DNA from: Microbacterium testaceum
GTDB lineage: Bacteria > Actinomycetota > Actinomycetes > Actinomycetales > Microbacteriaceae
NCBI RefSeq assembly: GCF_020781835.1
Contig: NZ_JAJGNJ010000002.1
Span: forward strand, 1 to 64,000
Direction: 5' to 3'
Length of the DNA stretch: 64,000 nucleotides
Position 1 is the stretch's first letter, and each line of letters begins with the position of its first letter. Below the pieces are notes generated by a model that was not told the DNA's origin, did no database searches, and saw nothing but the letters and a program-made list of their open reading frames with translations. Shown piece by piece: positions 1 to 8,008 of this stretch. A program made the position numbers and the translations under genes.

Positions 1-138
<138 letters not shown>

Positions 139-140
139 GC

Positions 141-1565
141 TCAGTTCTTGCGGGCGAAGCCCGTGGCGATGGCTGCGACGACGGCGACGACAGCTGTTCC
201 CAGGAACAGCCAGGAGAAGCCGCTGGTGATCGCTTCGGGCGCGGCGACTCCGGACGCAAGTAGTTCATCGGTCCGGAGGGCTGCGATGGTGCCGAGGACT
301 GCGAGGCCGAGGGCGCCGCCGATCTGTTGGCTGGTGTTGACCAGACCACCGGCAAGGCCCGACTCGCCGCCCTCGACGCCGTCGACCGAGAGCTGAGTGG
401 TGGTGACGAACGCGCCACCCATGCCGACTCCGATCACGATGCTGGGGCCCAGGACGTGGACGAGGAACTGGGCGTCCGCAGGTGCGAACGACAGCCACAC
501 GAGCCCTGCAGCGAGAACGACGAGCGAGCCGACGAGCGTCGCCTTCGCTCCCACCCGTGCGATCACCGCCGGGACGACACCCGCGACGATCACCAGTGCC
601 CCCGCGAGCGGCAGCTGGGTGAGTCCGGTGGTGAGGGCGTCATAGCCGAGGACGGACTGCATGTAGACCGACAAGGCGAAGAACAGTGCCACCATCGCGG
701 CACCGATCAACAGCATGACGATGTTGCCGACGGTCAGGTTGCGGTTGCGGAAGACCGCGAGCGGCACGAGCGGCTCGGCCGTACGACGCTCGATGCGAAC
801 GAACGCCACGCCGAGGACGACGGATGCCGCGGCGAGCCCGATCGTCAGCGGGTGCGCGAACCCGACTTGCTCGATCGCGCTGAGCGCACCGACGGCGGCG
901 ACGAGGGCTCCCGTGATCGTGGCGGCGCCGGGGAGATCGAGCTTCCCGCGGGCGCCTGCGGCGTCGGGGGTGATGAGCAGCGGGATGGCGATGAGCACAA
1001 TTGCGCCGATCGGGACGTTGACGAAGAACACCGACTGCCATCCCAGAGCGGCGGTGAGAACGCCGCCGAGCAGGACGCCGGCCGCGGACCCGATGCCAGC
1101 GACTCCGCCCCACACGCCCAGCGCCTTGGTGCGGTCACCGGTCTCGGGGAAGAGGTGGGTCAGCAGCGCGAGGGCAGCGGGGGCGAGCAGCGCGGCCGAG
1201 GCGCCCTGTAGCGCGCGGGCGGCGAGCAGCATCTCGCTGGTGAAGGACAGGCCGGCAAGAGCCGAGCTGGCCACGAAGCCGGCGGTGCCGATGAGGAAGA
1301 TGCGGCGGTGACCGTAGCGGTCGGCCAGGCGGCCGCCGAGCAGGAGGAGTCCGCCGAAGGCGAGCACGTAGGCGGTGATGACCCAGGCGAGGGCGGCGGT
1401 GTTCATGCCGAGCTGCGCGCCGAGGACGGGGAGGGCGATGTTGACGATGGAGGCGTCGAGGACGACGAGGAACTGCGCGAGGGCGAGGATGCTGAGCGCG
1501 AGCCAGCGGCGGGTGCTGCGGGTTGTCGTGGCGGGCGCGGCGACCGGGGCGGTGAGGGTGTTCAC
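141..1565 (-). CDS. MFS drug:proton antiporter, DHA2 (14-TM, EmrB/QacA-like)
   Basis: Predicted inner-membrane multidrug exporter of 474 aa. Many hydrophobic segments fit the 14-helix DHA2 family. The N-terminal half carries the family motifs: a conserved Asp in the first helix (VVLDASIVNIALP) and the loop 2-3 motif GGRLADRYGHRR around residue 85. A GTG start at 1565 is chosen because a GAAAGGAG ribosome binding site lies just upstream; the longer frame to 1604 has no such site. It is the last gene of a minus-strand run tetR, 27-aa ORF, 38-aa ORF, MFS, which indicates regulation by the TetR protein. Substrate is unknown; drugs or aromatic compounds are typical for the family. Confidence 0.9.
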   Translation of the reverse strand: MNTLTAPVAAPATTTRSTRRWLALSILALAQFLVVLDASIVNIALPVLGAQLGMNTAALAWVITAYVLAFGGLLLLGGRLADRYGHRRIFLIGTAGFVASSALAGLSFTSEMLLAARALQGASAALLAPAALALLTHLFPETGDRTKALGVWGGVAGIGSAAGVLLGGVLTAALGWQSVFFVNVPIGAIVLIAIPLLITPDAAGARGKLDLPGAATITGALVAAVGALSAIEQVGFAHPLTIGLAAASVVLGVAFVRIERRTAEPLVPLAVFRNRNLTVGNIVMLLIGAAMVALFFALSVYMQSVLGYDALTTGLTQLPLAGALVIVAGVVPAVIARVGAKATLVGSLVVLAAGLVWLSFAPADAQFLVHVLGPSIVIGVGMGGAFVTTTQLSVDGVEGGESGLAGGLVNTSQQIGGALGLAVLGTIAALRTDELLASGVAAPEAITSGFSWLFLGTAVVAVVAAIATGFARKN

Positions 1566-1656
1566 GGGGGCTCCTTTCGAGAGGATGCGGGGCGTGCCCG
1601 GCATCCGTGGTTTTCAGTGGGGGCCGGGGCGGCAGTTGCCGCCACGGCTGTGGTTC

Positions 1657-1773
1657 TCAGTTCCAGAGGCCGAGCATCAGGACGATGGCGAGGGTGAGGG
1701 CGCTGAATGTGATCCACCACGCGGTCTTCTCGCGGCTTCGGGTGGTTGCTGCCGGGGGCGTCGGCTCGGTCAT
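1657..1773 (-). CDS. 38-aa single-span membrane protein ending in Trp-Asn
   Basis: Small protein between the TetR gene and the MFS gene, on the same strand. It has a polar Pro/Thr-rich N-terminus with basic residues (TTRSREK), then one hydrophobic span starting at a WW pair (residues 19-36), and ends in GLWN. An ideal GAAGGAG site precedes the ATG at 1773. It sits 92 bases upstream of the pump start. The C-terminal Trp-Asn is shared with the next small gene, so the two look like paralogues. No family is recognised. A role as a small subunit or modulator of the efflux pump is a guess from position only. Confidence 0.7.
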   Translation of the reverse strand: MTEPTPPAATTRSREKTAWWITFSALTLAIVLMLGLWN

Positions 1774-1816
1774 GGGGTTCTCCTTCGGGTGGGTGCGGGG
1801 ATGGTGGGTGGTGAGG

Positions 1817-1900
1817 TCAGTTCCACTGGCTGAACATCGCCAAGATGATGAGCGCGAGGGGCGACAGGGCGACCCAGCGCATCGTGATCTCGTTCTTCAT
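1817..1900 (-). CDS. 27-aa single-span membrane protein ending in Trp-Asn
   Basis: A 27-aa protein with a short charged start (MKNEITMRW) followed by one hydrophobic segment rich in Leu/Ile/Ala and the ending FSQWN. A GAAGGAG ribosome binding site (1907-1913) is placed seven bases before the ATG at 1900. It is the first gene after the palindromic operator at 1922-1941 and lies 43 bases before the 38-aa gene. Size, spacing, two good ribosome binding sites and the shared WN ending with its neighbour support it as a real gene. Function is unknown; too short for most gene finders. Confidence 0.65.
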   Translation of the reverse strand: MKNEITMRWVALSPLALIILAMFSQWN

Positions 1901-1921
1901 GTGGTTCTCCTTCTATGCAGG

Positions 1922-1941
1922 GAGTGAGTGATCACTCACTC
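1922..1941. promoter_or_regulatory. perfect 20-bp palindromic operator, probable TetR site
   Basis: GAGTGAGTGATCACTCACTC reads the same on both strands. It lies between the tetR stop and the 27-aa gene, 21 bases upstream of that start codon, so it would cover the promoter of the small genes and the pump. Half-sites GAGTG/CACTC recur upstream of tetR, which points to one regulator for both promoters. Confidence 0.8.
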
Positions 1942-1984
1942 TTTCGGACATGCGTCGGTGTTGTTGAGCATGACGGTGAGGGGG

Positions 1985-2548
1985 TCAGTCGGGGTGGCGG
2001 ATCCCGCGCGAGAGCAGCTGGGCCCAGCTCGCCGAAGACTCCTCGATACGTGCGGTCACGATCAAGTGGCAGAGCTGGCCGTAGGCCATGAATCGCTGAA
2101 CCTCCTCGTCACTGCCGGCGGAGCGCTCCTTGGCGAACTCGGTCACGCGCGCCAGCCCCGCGCGCAAGGCTTCGCCGATCTCGGGGATGTCAGCGACAGA
2201 CTGTGCGTGCACCTGCAGCATGAGGAGGGTGCGGTCCCGGATGAGCGCGGCGTAAGCGCCGCCCATTGCGTCGAGGATGGCGCACGGGTCGGTCGAGCCG
2301 ATGTCCTCCGTCCCCTCGTCCAGCGCCTGGACGACCGCGTCGAAGCATGCTTCCAGCGCGGCGGCGAACAGCGATTCCTTGCGCGGAAACAGCTTGAAGA
2401 CGTACGCGGCTGAGATCTTCGCCTCCTGGGCGACGCTGGCGACGGTCGTGCCGTGGTAGCCACCCTGGGCGAACTCGCGCAGCGCGGCCGCCGCGACGGC
2501 GGGCCGGCGGGTGTCCGCCGTGGAGAGGATCGAGCTTCGCGATGTCAT
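1985..2548 (-). CDS. TetR/AcrR family transcriptional regulator
   Basis: A 187-aa protein of normal TetR length. Residues about 15-60 form the TetR helix-turn-helix: AALREFAQGGYHGTTVASVAQEAKIS followed by AAYVFKLFPRKESLFAAAL, with the usual Tyr-x-x-F-x-K-E signature. The C-terminal part would bind an unknown ligand. It is the first gene of the efflux operon and has operator-like inverted repeats both upstream of itself and downstream before the small membrane genes. Autoregulation and repression of the pump is the expected role. No strong ribosome binding site precedes the ATG, so the transcript may be leaderless. Confidence 0.88.
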   Translation of the reverse strand: MTSRSSILSTADTRRPAVAAAALREFAQGGYHGTTVASVAQEAKISAAYVFKLFPRKESLFAAALEACFDAVVQALDEGTEDIGSTDPCAILDAMGGAYAALIRDRTLLMLQVHAQSVADIPEIGEALRAGLARVTEFAKERSAGSDEEVQRFMAYGQLCHLIVTARIEESSASWAQLLSRGIRHPD

Positions 2549-2550
2549 GA

Positions 2551-2591
2551 GAGTGACTGTACACTCACCATGAGTGATTGGTCAAACACTC
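2551..2591. promoter_or_regulatory. two GAGTG..CACTC inverted repeats upstream of tetR
   Basis: GAGTGACTGTACACTC (2551-2566) and GAGTGATTGGTCAAACACTC (2572-2591) share the GAGTG/CACTC half-sites of the perfect palindrome at 1922-1941. The first begins three bases upstream of the tetR ATG. They are probably autoregulatory TetR sites. Confidence 0.65.
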
Positions 2592-2726
2592 ACGCCGTAC
2601 ATGTGCAACCCGAACACTCCAGATCGGACGGTTCTCCTGGGGTGAATTTCCTCGGATCGCGGCCCCGATCCCAGTAAAAAGTGTTCGATGGCCGTTCATC
2701 CGGCCTGCGAAGTTCGTGCGATCCGA

Positions 2727-3485
2727 TCAGGGCTGGTCGGTGGGTCGGATGACGATCTCGTTCACTGCCACCCGTCGCGGGTTCGTGACGATGAATGCAA
2801 CGGCTTCGGCGATGTCCTCGGCGTGAAGCTTCTCCACATCCCCGAACGCCGCGTTGAAGTCCGAGTTCGAATTTGCCTTCTGGTCGAACAGCTCGCTTTC
2901 GGTGCGTCCCGGCTCGATCACCGAAAAACGCAGATTACGTGTGGTGTACTCCTGGCGCCACGCCTCCGTCGCGCCGGTGACGGCGAACTTGGTGGCGTTG
3001 TAGAGGGCAACAGTAGGGGCTGCAAACCGACCCGCGACCGAGGAGATATTCACCACGTCCGCAACACCGCGCGGGCTTGAGGCAGGCGCCTCCAGTAGGT
3101 GAGGGAGCGCCGCCTTCGTGACGTACATCAGCCCCCGCAGGTTGATGTCGACCATCCGGTCCCATTCCTCCAGCGGGGCCTCGTCGGAGGCCCCGTTGAG
3201 CATGACGCCGGCGGCGTTGACAAACGTGTCGATGCGACCGAACTCCGCGATGACCTTCTCGACCGCCCCGGCCGCCGCATCGGAGTCGGTCAGGTCGGCG
3301 GCGACGACCAACGCCTCTCCACCTTCGGAACGAATGCGCTCGGCCAGCTCATTCAGTCGGTCTTCGCGTCGGGCGATGAGGGCTAGGCGGGCTCCACTTG
3401 ATGCGATGCGCAAGGCGCTGGCACGCCCAATGCCGCTGGATGCCCCGGTCACAACCGCGACAGTGCCGTTCAGGTTCTCGGTCAT
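2727..3485 (-). CDS. SDR family NAD(P)-dependent oxidoreductase
   Basis: A 252-aa classical short-chain dehydrogenase. The Rossmann motif TGASSGIG lies at residues 13-20, the NAG-type motif appears as VNAAGV near residue 88, the catalytic Ser is in NISS and the YxxxK pair in YNATK. The ATG at 3485 is chosen because GAAAGGAAG lies seven bases upstream; the longer frame to 3650 has no support. It is divergent from the helix-turn-helix regulator at 3639, which may control it. The substrate cannot be read from the sequence. Confidence 0.88.
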   Translation of the reverse strand: MTENLNGTVAVVTGASSGIGRASALRIASSGARLALIARREDRLNELAERIRSEGGEALVVAADLTDSDAAAGAVEKVIAEFGRIDTFVNAAGVMLNGASDEAPLEEWDRMVDINLRGLMYVTKAALPHLLEAPASSPRGVADVVNISSVAGRFAAPTVALYNATKFAVTGATEAWRQEYTTRNLRFSVIEPGRTESELFDQKANSNSDFNAAFGDVEKLHAEDIAEAVAFIVTNPRRVAVNEIVIRPTDQP

Positions 3486-3638
3486 GTCTCTTCCTTTCGC
3501 CAGCCGGTGAACTCCGGTAATACGATCCGACCGCCCGAGTAAGCCCACCGGAAGGTGAACGCTCGCCCTGCCATACCTAGGACTCGCCGGGCGAGATAAG
3601 CACTCCCAGAAGCCGTTGTGACCGAGCACACTTGTGCC

Positions 3639-4535
3639 ATGACCAGCCATGATCTGCGGGATTTTCTGATGTCGCGCCGCGCGCGCATCGACCCCACGAG
3701 CATGGGTCTGCCTGAATCGCCGGTGGCTCGTCGAAGTTCAGGGCTACGACGAGAAGAGGTCGCGACGCTGGCCGGTGTCAGCGCCGATTACTACGCGCGC
3801 TTGGAGCAGGGCCGCGTCGGCCAGGTGTCCGACCAGGTTCTGGATTCCGTCGCGACGGTCCTCCGTTTGGACGAGCTGGAGCGCGCGTACCTACGCACCC
3901 TGGTCGGAACCTCGCACACGACCGCGCGCTCCCTCAGGTCCCCGAAGAAGGTGCGGGCAGGCATTGCCAATCTCATCGCCGCAATGGATCCGATCCCCGT
4001 TCTCGTGCAGGACCCGCACATGCAGATCGTGGCGTGGAATCGCGCGGCCAGCATCCTTCTCACCGATTTCTCTGCGATGCCGACCCAGGACCGGAACGTG
4101 CTGCGTTGGCTGTTTCTCGATCCCACCACGAAGGTGCGCTACCCCGATTGGGAGGAGGTCGCCGGCGCCACGGTCGCAGCACTCCGCGCCAACCGCGACC
4201 CACGTCACCCCGACGAGACGCTCGAGAGGCTCGTAGGCGAGCTTTCCGTGGCGTCGGCGGACTTCTCGCGATTCTGGGCCGGCTACCGACTGTTCAAGCA
4301 CGGCCACGGCGCCAAGCGCGTGTTCCATGAAGCCGTCGGCACCATCACCCTGAACTACGAGACGCTCGAGGTCCCCGGCCCCGAGGGCCTGTTCATGTCC
4401 ATCTACACCACGGACGTCGGCTCGCCATCGGATGAGAAACTCCGCATCCTCCTCAGCTGGGAACAGGACCTGTCCGCAGTCGACCCCGCGGCGCAGTCCA
4501 CAGCCGTGCACCGCCACCACGACTCCGACCGCTGA
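3639..4535 (+). CDS. XRE-type HTH regulator with MmyB-like ligand domain
   Basis: About 298 aa from the ATG at 3639 (a GTG seven codons upstream is also possible). The N-terminus has the typical LRDFLMSRRARI...RRSSGLRREEVATLAGVSADYYARLEQGR helix-turn-helix of actinobacterial MmyB/PF17765 regulators. The C-terminal half (PIPVLVQDPHMQIVAWNRAA...) is the PAS-like fatty-acid-binding domain of that family. It is transcribed away from the SDR gene, and such regulators usually control the adjacent divergent oxidoreductase; that link is inferred. Confidence 0.88.
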   Translation: MTSHDLRDFLMSRRARIDPTSMGLPESPVARRSSGLRREEVATLAGVSADYYARLEQGRVGQVSDQVLDSVATVLRLDELERAYLRTLVGTSHTTARSLRSPKKVRAGIANLIAAMDPIPVLVQDPHMQIVAWNRAASILLTDFSAMPTQDRNVLRWLFLDPTTKVRYPDWEEVAGATVAALRANRDPRHPDETLERLVGELSVASADFSRFWAGYRLFKHGHGAKRVFHEAVGTITLNYETLEVPGPEGLFMSIYTTDVGSPSDEKLRILLSWEQDLSAVDPAAQSTAVHRHHDSDR

Positions 4536-4879
4536 CACAGGCGTGCCTACGAGCGCTTTGTCGGCGACATGTTCACAGCGAGAGCTCGGGGTATGGCGTC
4601 AAAGCTCGCGACGGTGCGCCGCTCTCACGACCGGCGGCGAGACGACACCTGATTCGAGCCGGCATCGGCGCCGACGCGCTGCCGCGTGACCTCGGCCCGC
4701 AGCAGTGGGCTCACCTGTGGAAGCACCTGGGTCGGCGTCAAGGCTCTCTCAGGTTGGGAGCGCTGATGCGTTGGTCAGCTGGCGCGGGCGATGTGGCCGG
4801 CGAGAAAGACGGCGCCTGTCAGGCGATGAGCACCGACCTGGCCGCTATATCTAGTGATCAGCCGGATTTACGCAGTCGG
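4536..4879. other. intergenic region without recognisable gene
   Basis: 344 bases between two convergent genes. Short frames occur on both strands but none has a ribosome binding site or recognisable sequence. No clear hairpin terminator was found. A stretch translating as ...GADALPRDLGPQQWAHLWKHL on the plus strand could be debris of a lost gene, but I cannot assign it. Confidence 0.5.
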
Positions 4880-6253
4880 TCACATCCCCGGCGCCATATC
4901 CGCGAATCGCGAATAGTGCCCCTGGAACGCCACCGTGATCGTGTCGGTCGGGCCGTTACGGTGCTTCGCCACGATCAGGTCGGCCTCACCCGCGCGCGGC
5001 GAGTCCTTCTCGTACGCGGCCTCGCGGTGCAGGAGCACCACCATGTCGGCATCCTGCTCGATCGAGCCCGACTCACGAAGGTCGGACAGGGCGGGCTTCT
5101 TGTCGGCGCGCTGCTCGGGACCACGGTTCAGCTGCGACAGCGCGATCACCGGCACCTGCAGCTCTTTCGCCATGAGCTTCAGCGCACGCGAGAACTCACT
5201 GACCTCCTGCTGACGCGACTCCACACGCTTACCGCTCGTGAGCAGCTGCAGGTAGTCGATGACGACCATCTTCAGACCCTCGCGCTGCTTCAGGCGACGG
5301 CATTTCGCCCGAATTTCGACGAGCGTCATGTTCGGGCTGTCGTCGATGTACAGGGGCGCGTCGTTGATGCGGCCACGGGTCGCGGCGACGGTCGTCCAGT
5401 CGCGCGAGTCGAGCGTGCCCTTGCGCATGCTCTGCAGCGGGATCGCGCCCTCGGCGCTCAGCAGGCGCATCGCGATCTCACTGCGCCCCATCTCGAGGGA
5501 GAAGAAGATCGTGGGGGCGTTGCCCTTGATCGCGGCCGCGCGCGCGAAGTCGAGCGCGAGCGTCGACTTACCCATGGCGGGCCGCGCGGCGAGGATGATC
5601 ATCTGCCCCGGGTGCAGACCGTTCGTCAGCTGGTCGAGCCCGGCGAAGCCGGTCGGGATGCCGGTCATCGAGCCGTCGCGACCGCGCGCGGCCTCGATCT
5701 CGTCGACCGCGGCATCCACCGCTACCGTCAGCGGCACATAGTCTTCGGCGCTGTCGTCGCCCGAGACGTTGTAGATCTCGGCCTGGGCGCTGTTGACGAG
5801 CTCGATCGGGTCGCCCTCGCCCGCATAGCCCATCTGCACGATGCGGGTGCCCGCCTCGACCAGGCGCCGCAGCAGCGCCCGCTCGGCGACGATCGACGCG
5901 TAATACCCCGCGTTGGCGGCCGTCGGCACGATCGAGGTCAGCGTGTGCAGGTAGTCGGCGCCGCCGGCACGCTGCAGCTCACCGGTCTTGATGAGCTCGT
6001 CGGTGACGGCGACCACGTCGGTCGGCTCACCGTGCGAGTAGAGCGTGAGGATCGCCTCGAAGATCAGCTCGTGCTTGGGCACGTAAAAGTCGGGCCCGCG
6101 GAGCGTCTCGATGACGTCGGCCACGGCGTCTTTCGACAGCAGCATGCCGCCCAGGGCGCTCTGCTCGGCCAGCATGTCGTGCGGCGGCGTGCGCTCCGGA
6201 CGCTGGGACCCCCCGAGACGCTCTTCGGCGATGTCGGCAATCGACACAGGCAC
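4880..6253 (-). CDS. dnaB: replicative DNA helicase DnaB
   Basis: 457-aa hexameric replication fork helicase. The N-terminal primase-interaction domain (HDMLAEQSALGGMLL, about residues 25-130) is followed by the RecA-like motor: Walker A ARPAMGKST near 223-231, SLEM motif, Walker B MVVIDYLQLL and the C-terminal R-finger/H4 region (SDLRESGSIEQDADMVV). No intein is present, which is worth stating because actinobacterial dnaB genes often carry one. A GTG start at 6253 has AGAAGGAG upstream. In relatives dnaB lies directly after rplI; here about 5.3 kb of accessory genes separate them. Confidence 0.97.
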   Translation of the reverse strand: MPVSIADIAEERLGGSQRPERTPPHDMLAEQSALGGMLLSKDAVADVIETLRGPDFYVPKHELIFEAILTLYSHGEPTDVVAVTDELIKTGELQRAGGADYLHTLTSIVPTAANAGYYASIVAERALLRRLVEAGTRIVQMGYAGEGDPIELVNSAQAEIYNVSGDDSAEDYVPLTVAVDAAVDEIEAARGRDGSMTGIPTGFAGLDQLTNGLHPGQMIILAARPAMGKSTLALDFARAAAIKGNAPTIFFSLEMGRSEIAMRLLSAEGAIPLQSMRKGTLDSRDWTTVAATRGRINDAPLYIDDSPNMTLVEIRAKCRRLKQREGLKMVVIDYLQLLTSGKRVESRQQEVSEFSRALKLMAKELQVPVIALSQLNRGPEQRADKKPALSDLRESGSIEQDADMVVLLHREAAYEKDSPRAGEADLIVAKHRNGPTDTITVAFQGHYSRFADMAPGM

Positions 6254-6442
6254 TCCTTCTCAGTTTCGGACGCGCTCCCCACCCCGCCGCAGCCGGGCAC
6301 CGGACGCGTCGGAGGGATCGGGAAGACGACCTCGGGCAGCATCGAATCACGGACATCCGACATCGACGCGCGGGTGTGGAACGGGTGTGCCCGATGGGAT
6401 GCACCCACGCTAGGGACGACCCCTTCTGCACGCAAACGACCC

Positions 6443-6654
6443 TGTGGATAACTCTGTGGACAGCTTGCGAGAAACGCCGCGATTGCTGTGCACAACTCCT
6501 GTGGAGAACTTCGTGGATGATGTGGAATCGCCTTTGCGAAACTGCTTCTGACCCGGTCTTTATCTGTCCACAGGAAACCTGGGGGAATCCTGGTTGAACC
6601 ACGAGTTGAAGGTTCTCGGACTTGACAAAAGGGTGTGTACAACCCGGGGGATAA
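6443..6654. promoter_or_regulatory. cluster of DnaA-box-like nonamers upstream of dnaB
   Basis: The 585-base gap 6254-6838 has no gene. Within it are one perfect DnaA box TGTGGATAA (6443-6451) and several near matches: TGTGGACAG (6455-6463), TGTGCACAA (6487-6495), TGTGGAGAA (6500-6508), CGTGGATGA (6512-6520), the reverse-oriented CTGTCCACA (6564-6572), TGTGTACAA (6634-6642) and GGGGGATAA (6646-6654). The stretch is more AT-rich than its surroundings and also contains a TTGACA (6622-6627). It may be a DnaA-regulated promoter of dnaB or a DnaA titration site. It is not called oriC because dnaA and dnaN are not adjacent. Confidence 0.55.
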
Positions 6655-6838
6655 CTCCGCAGGGCAGCTACTGACAACCGCTCCCCGTGTCAAGTCATGT
6701 TCACGTGCGGCGTGTCGGTAGGTTCCCCGGCAGACACCGCGTGGTAACTGAGGGTTCCCTGTGACTCTTTCCTCCCTCCGCTATGAGGCGTAAAGTCGCC
6801 CGTCATAGGTCACCGCCGATCGACTTTGGGGAGTTGAG

Positions 6839-7927
6839 ATGGATGCCACGGCCCGGCGCCGCGCGGTTCCCGCGCTCCGCCTGCTCGGCCTGGCCTTCCT
6901 CGCGGCCCTCGCCTGGATCGTGCTCTCCCTGACCCTCTCGACGTCGTCCGCCTCGGCTGACGACTCCCCCGGCTCCGGCCTTCTGGGCGCTGTCTCCGAC
7001 ACCGTGAACCACACGACCGACGCGGTTGACGGGATCGTCGACGACGTCGACGACACCGTGGCATCCGTCGTCCGGGTGACCGAACCCGTGACCGCCCCCG
7101 TCGCGAACGCCGTGCCCGAGCCGGTTCGCGCCGTCACCGAATCGACGGTGGATGCCGTCGACACGGTGGTCGAGCGCGTGGACGACACCGCGACGAGCGC
7201 CGTCGACACCGTCACCGAAACCGTGTCGGACGTCGCCGAGACGCCGGTCGTGGGCGCCATCGTCGAACCGGTCGTGGAGACCGTGGTGTCGGTGCCCGTC
7301 GTCGGCGGGGTCGTCGACGACACCGGTCTCGACGACGTCCTGACGGGTGTGGCCGAGACCGTCGACGAGACGGTACCGGGCGTCGTCGGAGCGCCTGAGC
7401 CCCTCGATCCCGTGCTTCCCGCTACCCCCGGCGGCGCCGTGGATGAGGTCGTCGACACCGTGATCCCGGGCGACACCGTCGACGAGGTCATCGACACCGC
7501 GACCCCTCCCACGTCCGCGACGCCGGCACCCGGCATTCCGCTACCGGGCGAATCCGCCCTCCCCGCACCGACCGAGACAGCCCTCGCCTCCCCGCCCGCC
7601 GGCAGGACGGTCGCGGCCAGCGCCCCCTCCCCCGCCGAGGCCGTGCGCGCCGCCGCCGAAGCCTTCGCCGCGACCGCGACGACGGCGCCTGGCCAGAGCT
7701 CTGCACACGTCGAGCCCGCGGAAGATGCGCCGGCCACACACGGGCTGGGCGATGGCATCCCGGGCTCGTCGTCGGCATCCGTGTCGTCCGGCTCCAGCGG
7801 CCCTGCGGCCGCGCGCCTCGACGACCGCCCGGACTCGCCCACCTTCGTTCTCCTCTCCCGCAGCGCACTCGTCGACGACGATCTCCCCGGCGCTCCCACC
7901 TTCGCCACCGACGTCTCTCCTGACTGA
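6839..7927 (+). CDS. secreted low-complexity Val/Thr/Asp-repeat protein
   Basis: 362-aa exported protein. An N-terminal signal peptide (RRR, then LLGLAFLAALAWIVLSLTL, ending near SASA at residue 39) is followed by a long low-complexity region built from degenerate repeats of the type VDxVVDxVDDTV and VxxTVxxTVSD (about residues 45-220), then an Ala/Pro/Ser/Thr-rich tail. There is no sorting signal, transmembrane anchor or cysteine-rich fold. The pattern suggests an extended, acidic cell-surface or envelope protein. It is 81 bases upstream of the chaplin-like gene on the same strand and may be co-transcribed with it. No named family is recognised. Confidence 0.75.
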   Translation: MDATARRRAVPALRLLGLAFLAALAWIVLSLTLSTSSASADDSPGSGLLGAVSDTVNHTTDAVDGIVDDVDDTVASVVRVTEPVTAPVANAVPEPVRAVTESTVDAVDTVVERVDDTATSAVDTVTETVSDVAETPVVGAIVEPVVETVVSVPVVGGVVDDTGLDDVLTGVAETVDETVPGVVGAPEPLDPVLPATPGGAVDEVVDTVIPGDTVDEVIDTATPPTSATPAPGIPLPGESALPAPTETALASPPAGRTVAASAPSPAEAVRAAAEAFAATATTAPGQSSAHVEPAEDAPATHGLGDGIPGSSSASVSSGSSGPAAARLDDRPDSPTFVLLSRSALVDDDLPGAPTFATDVSPD

Positions 7928-8008
7928 GGCGGGCCGCGTCGTGCTCCGGCACGGCAGACGGTCCCGCGCGTCCCGCGCACCTCATTCACAACCCAGGAGA
8001 GATTTCTC

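Noticed and set aside
6443..6654. Chromosomal origin oriC
   Set aside because: DnaA-box-like nonamers are present, but dnaA, dnaN and an AT-rich unwinding element are not next to them.
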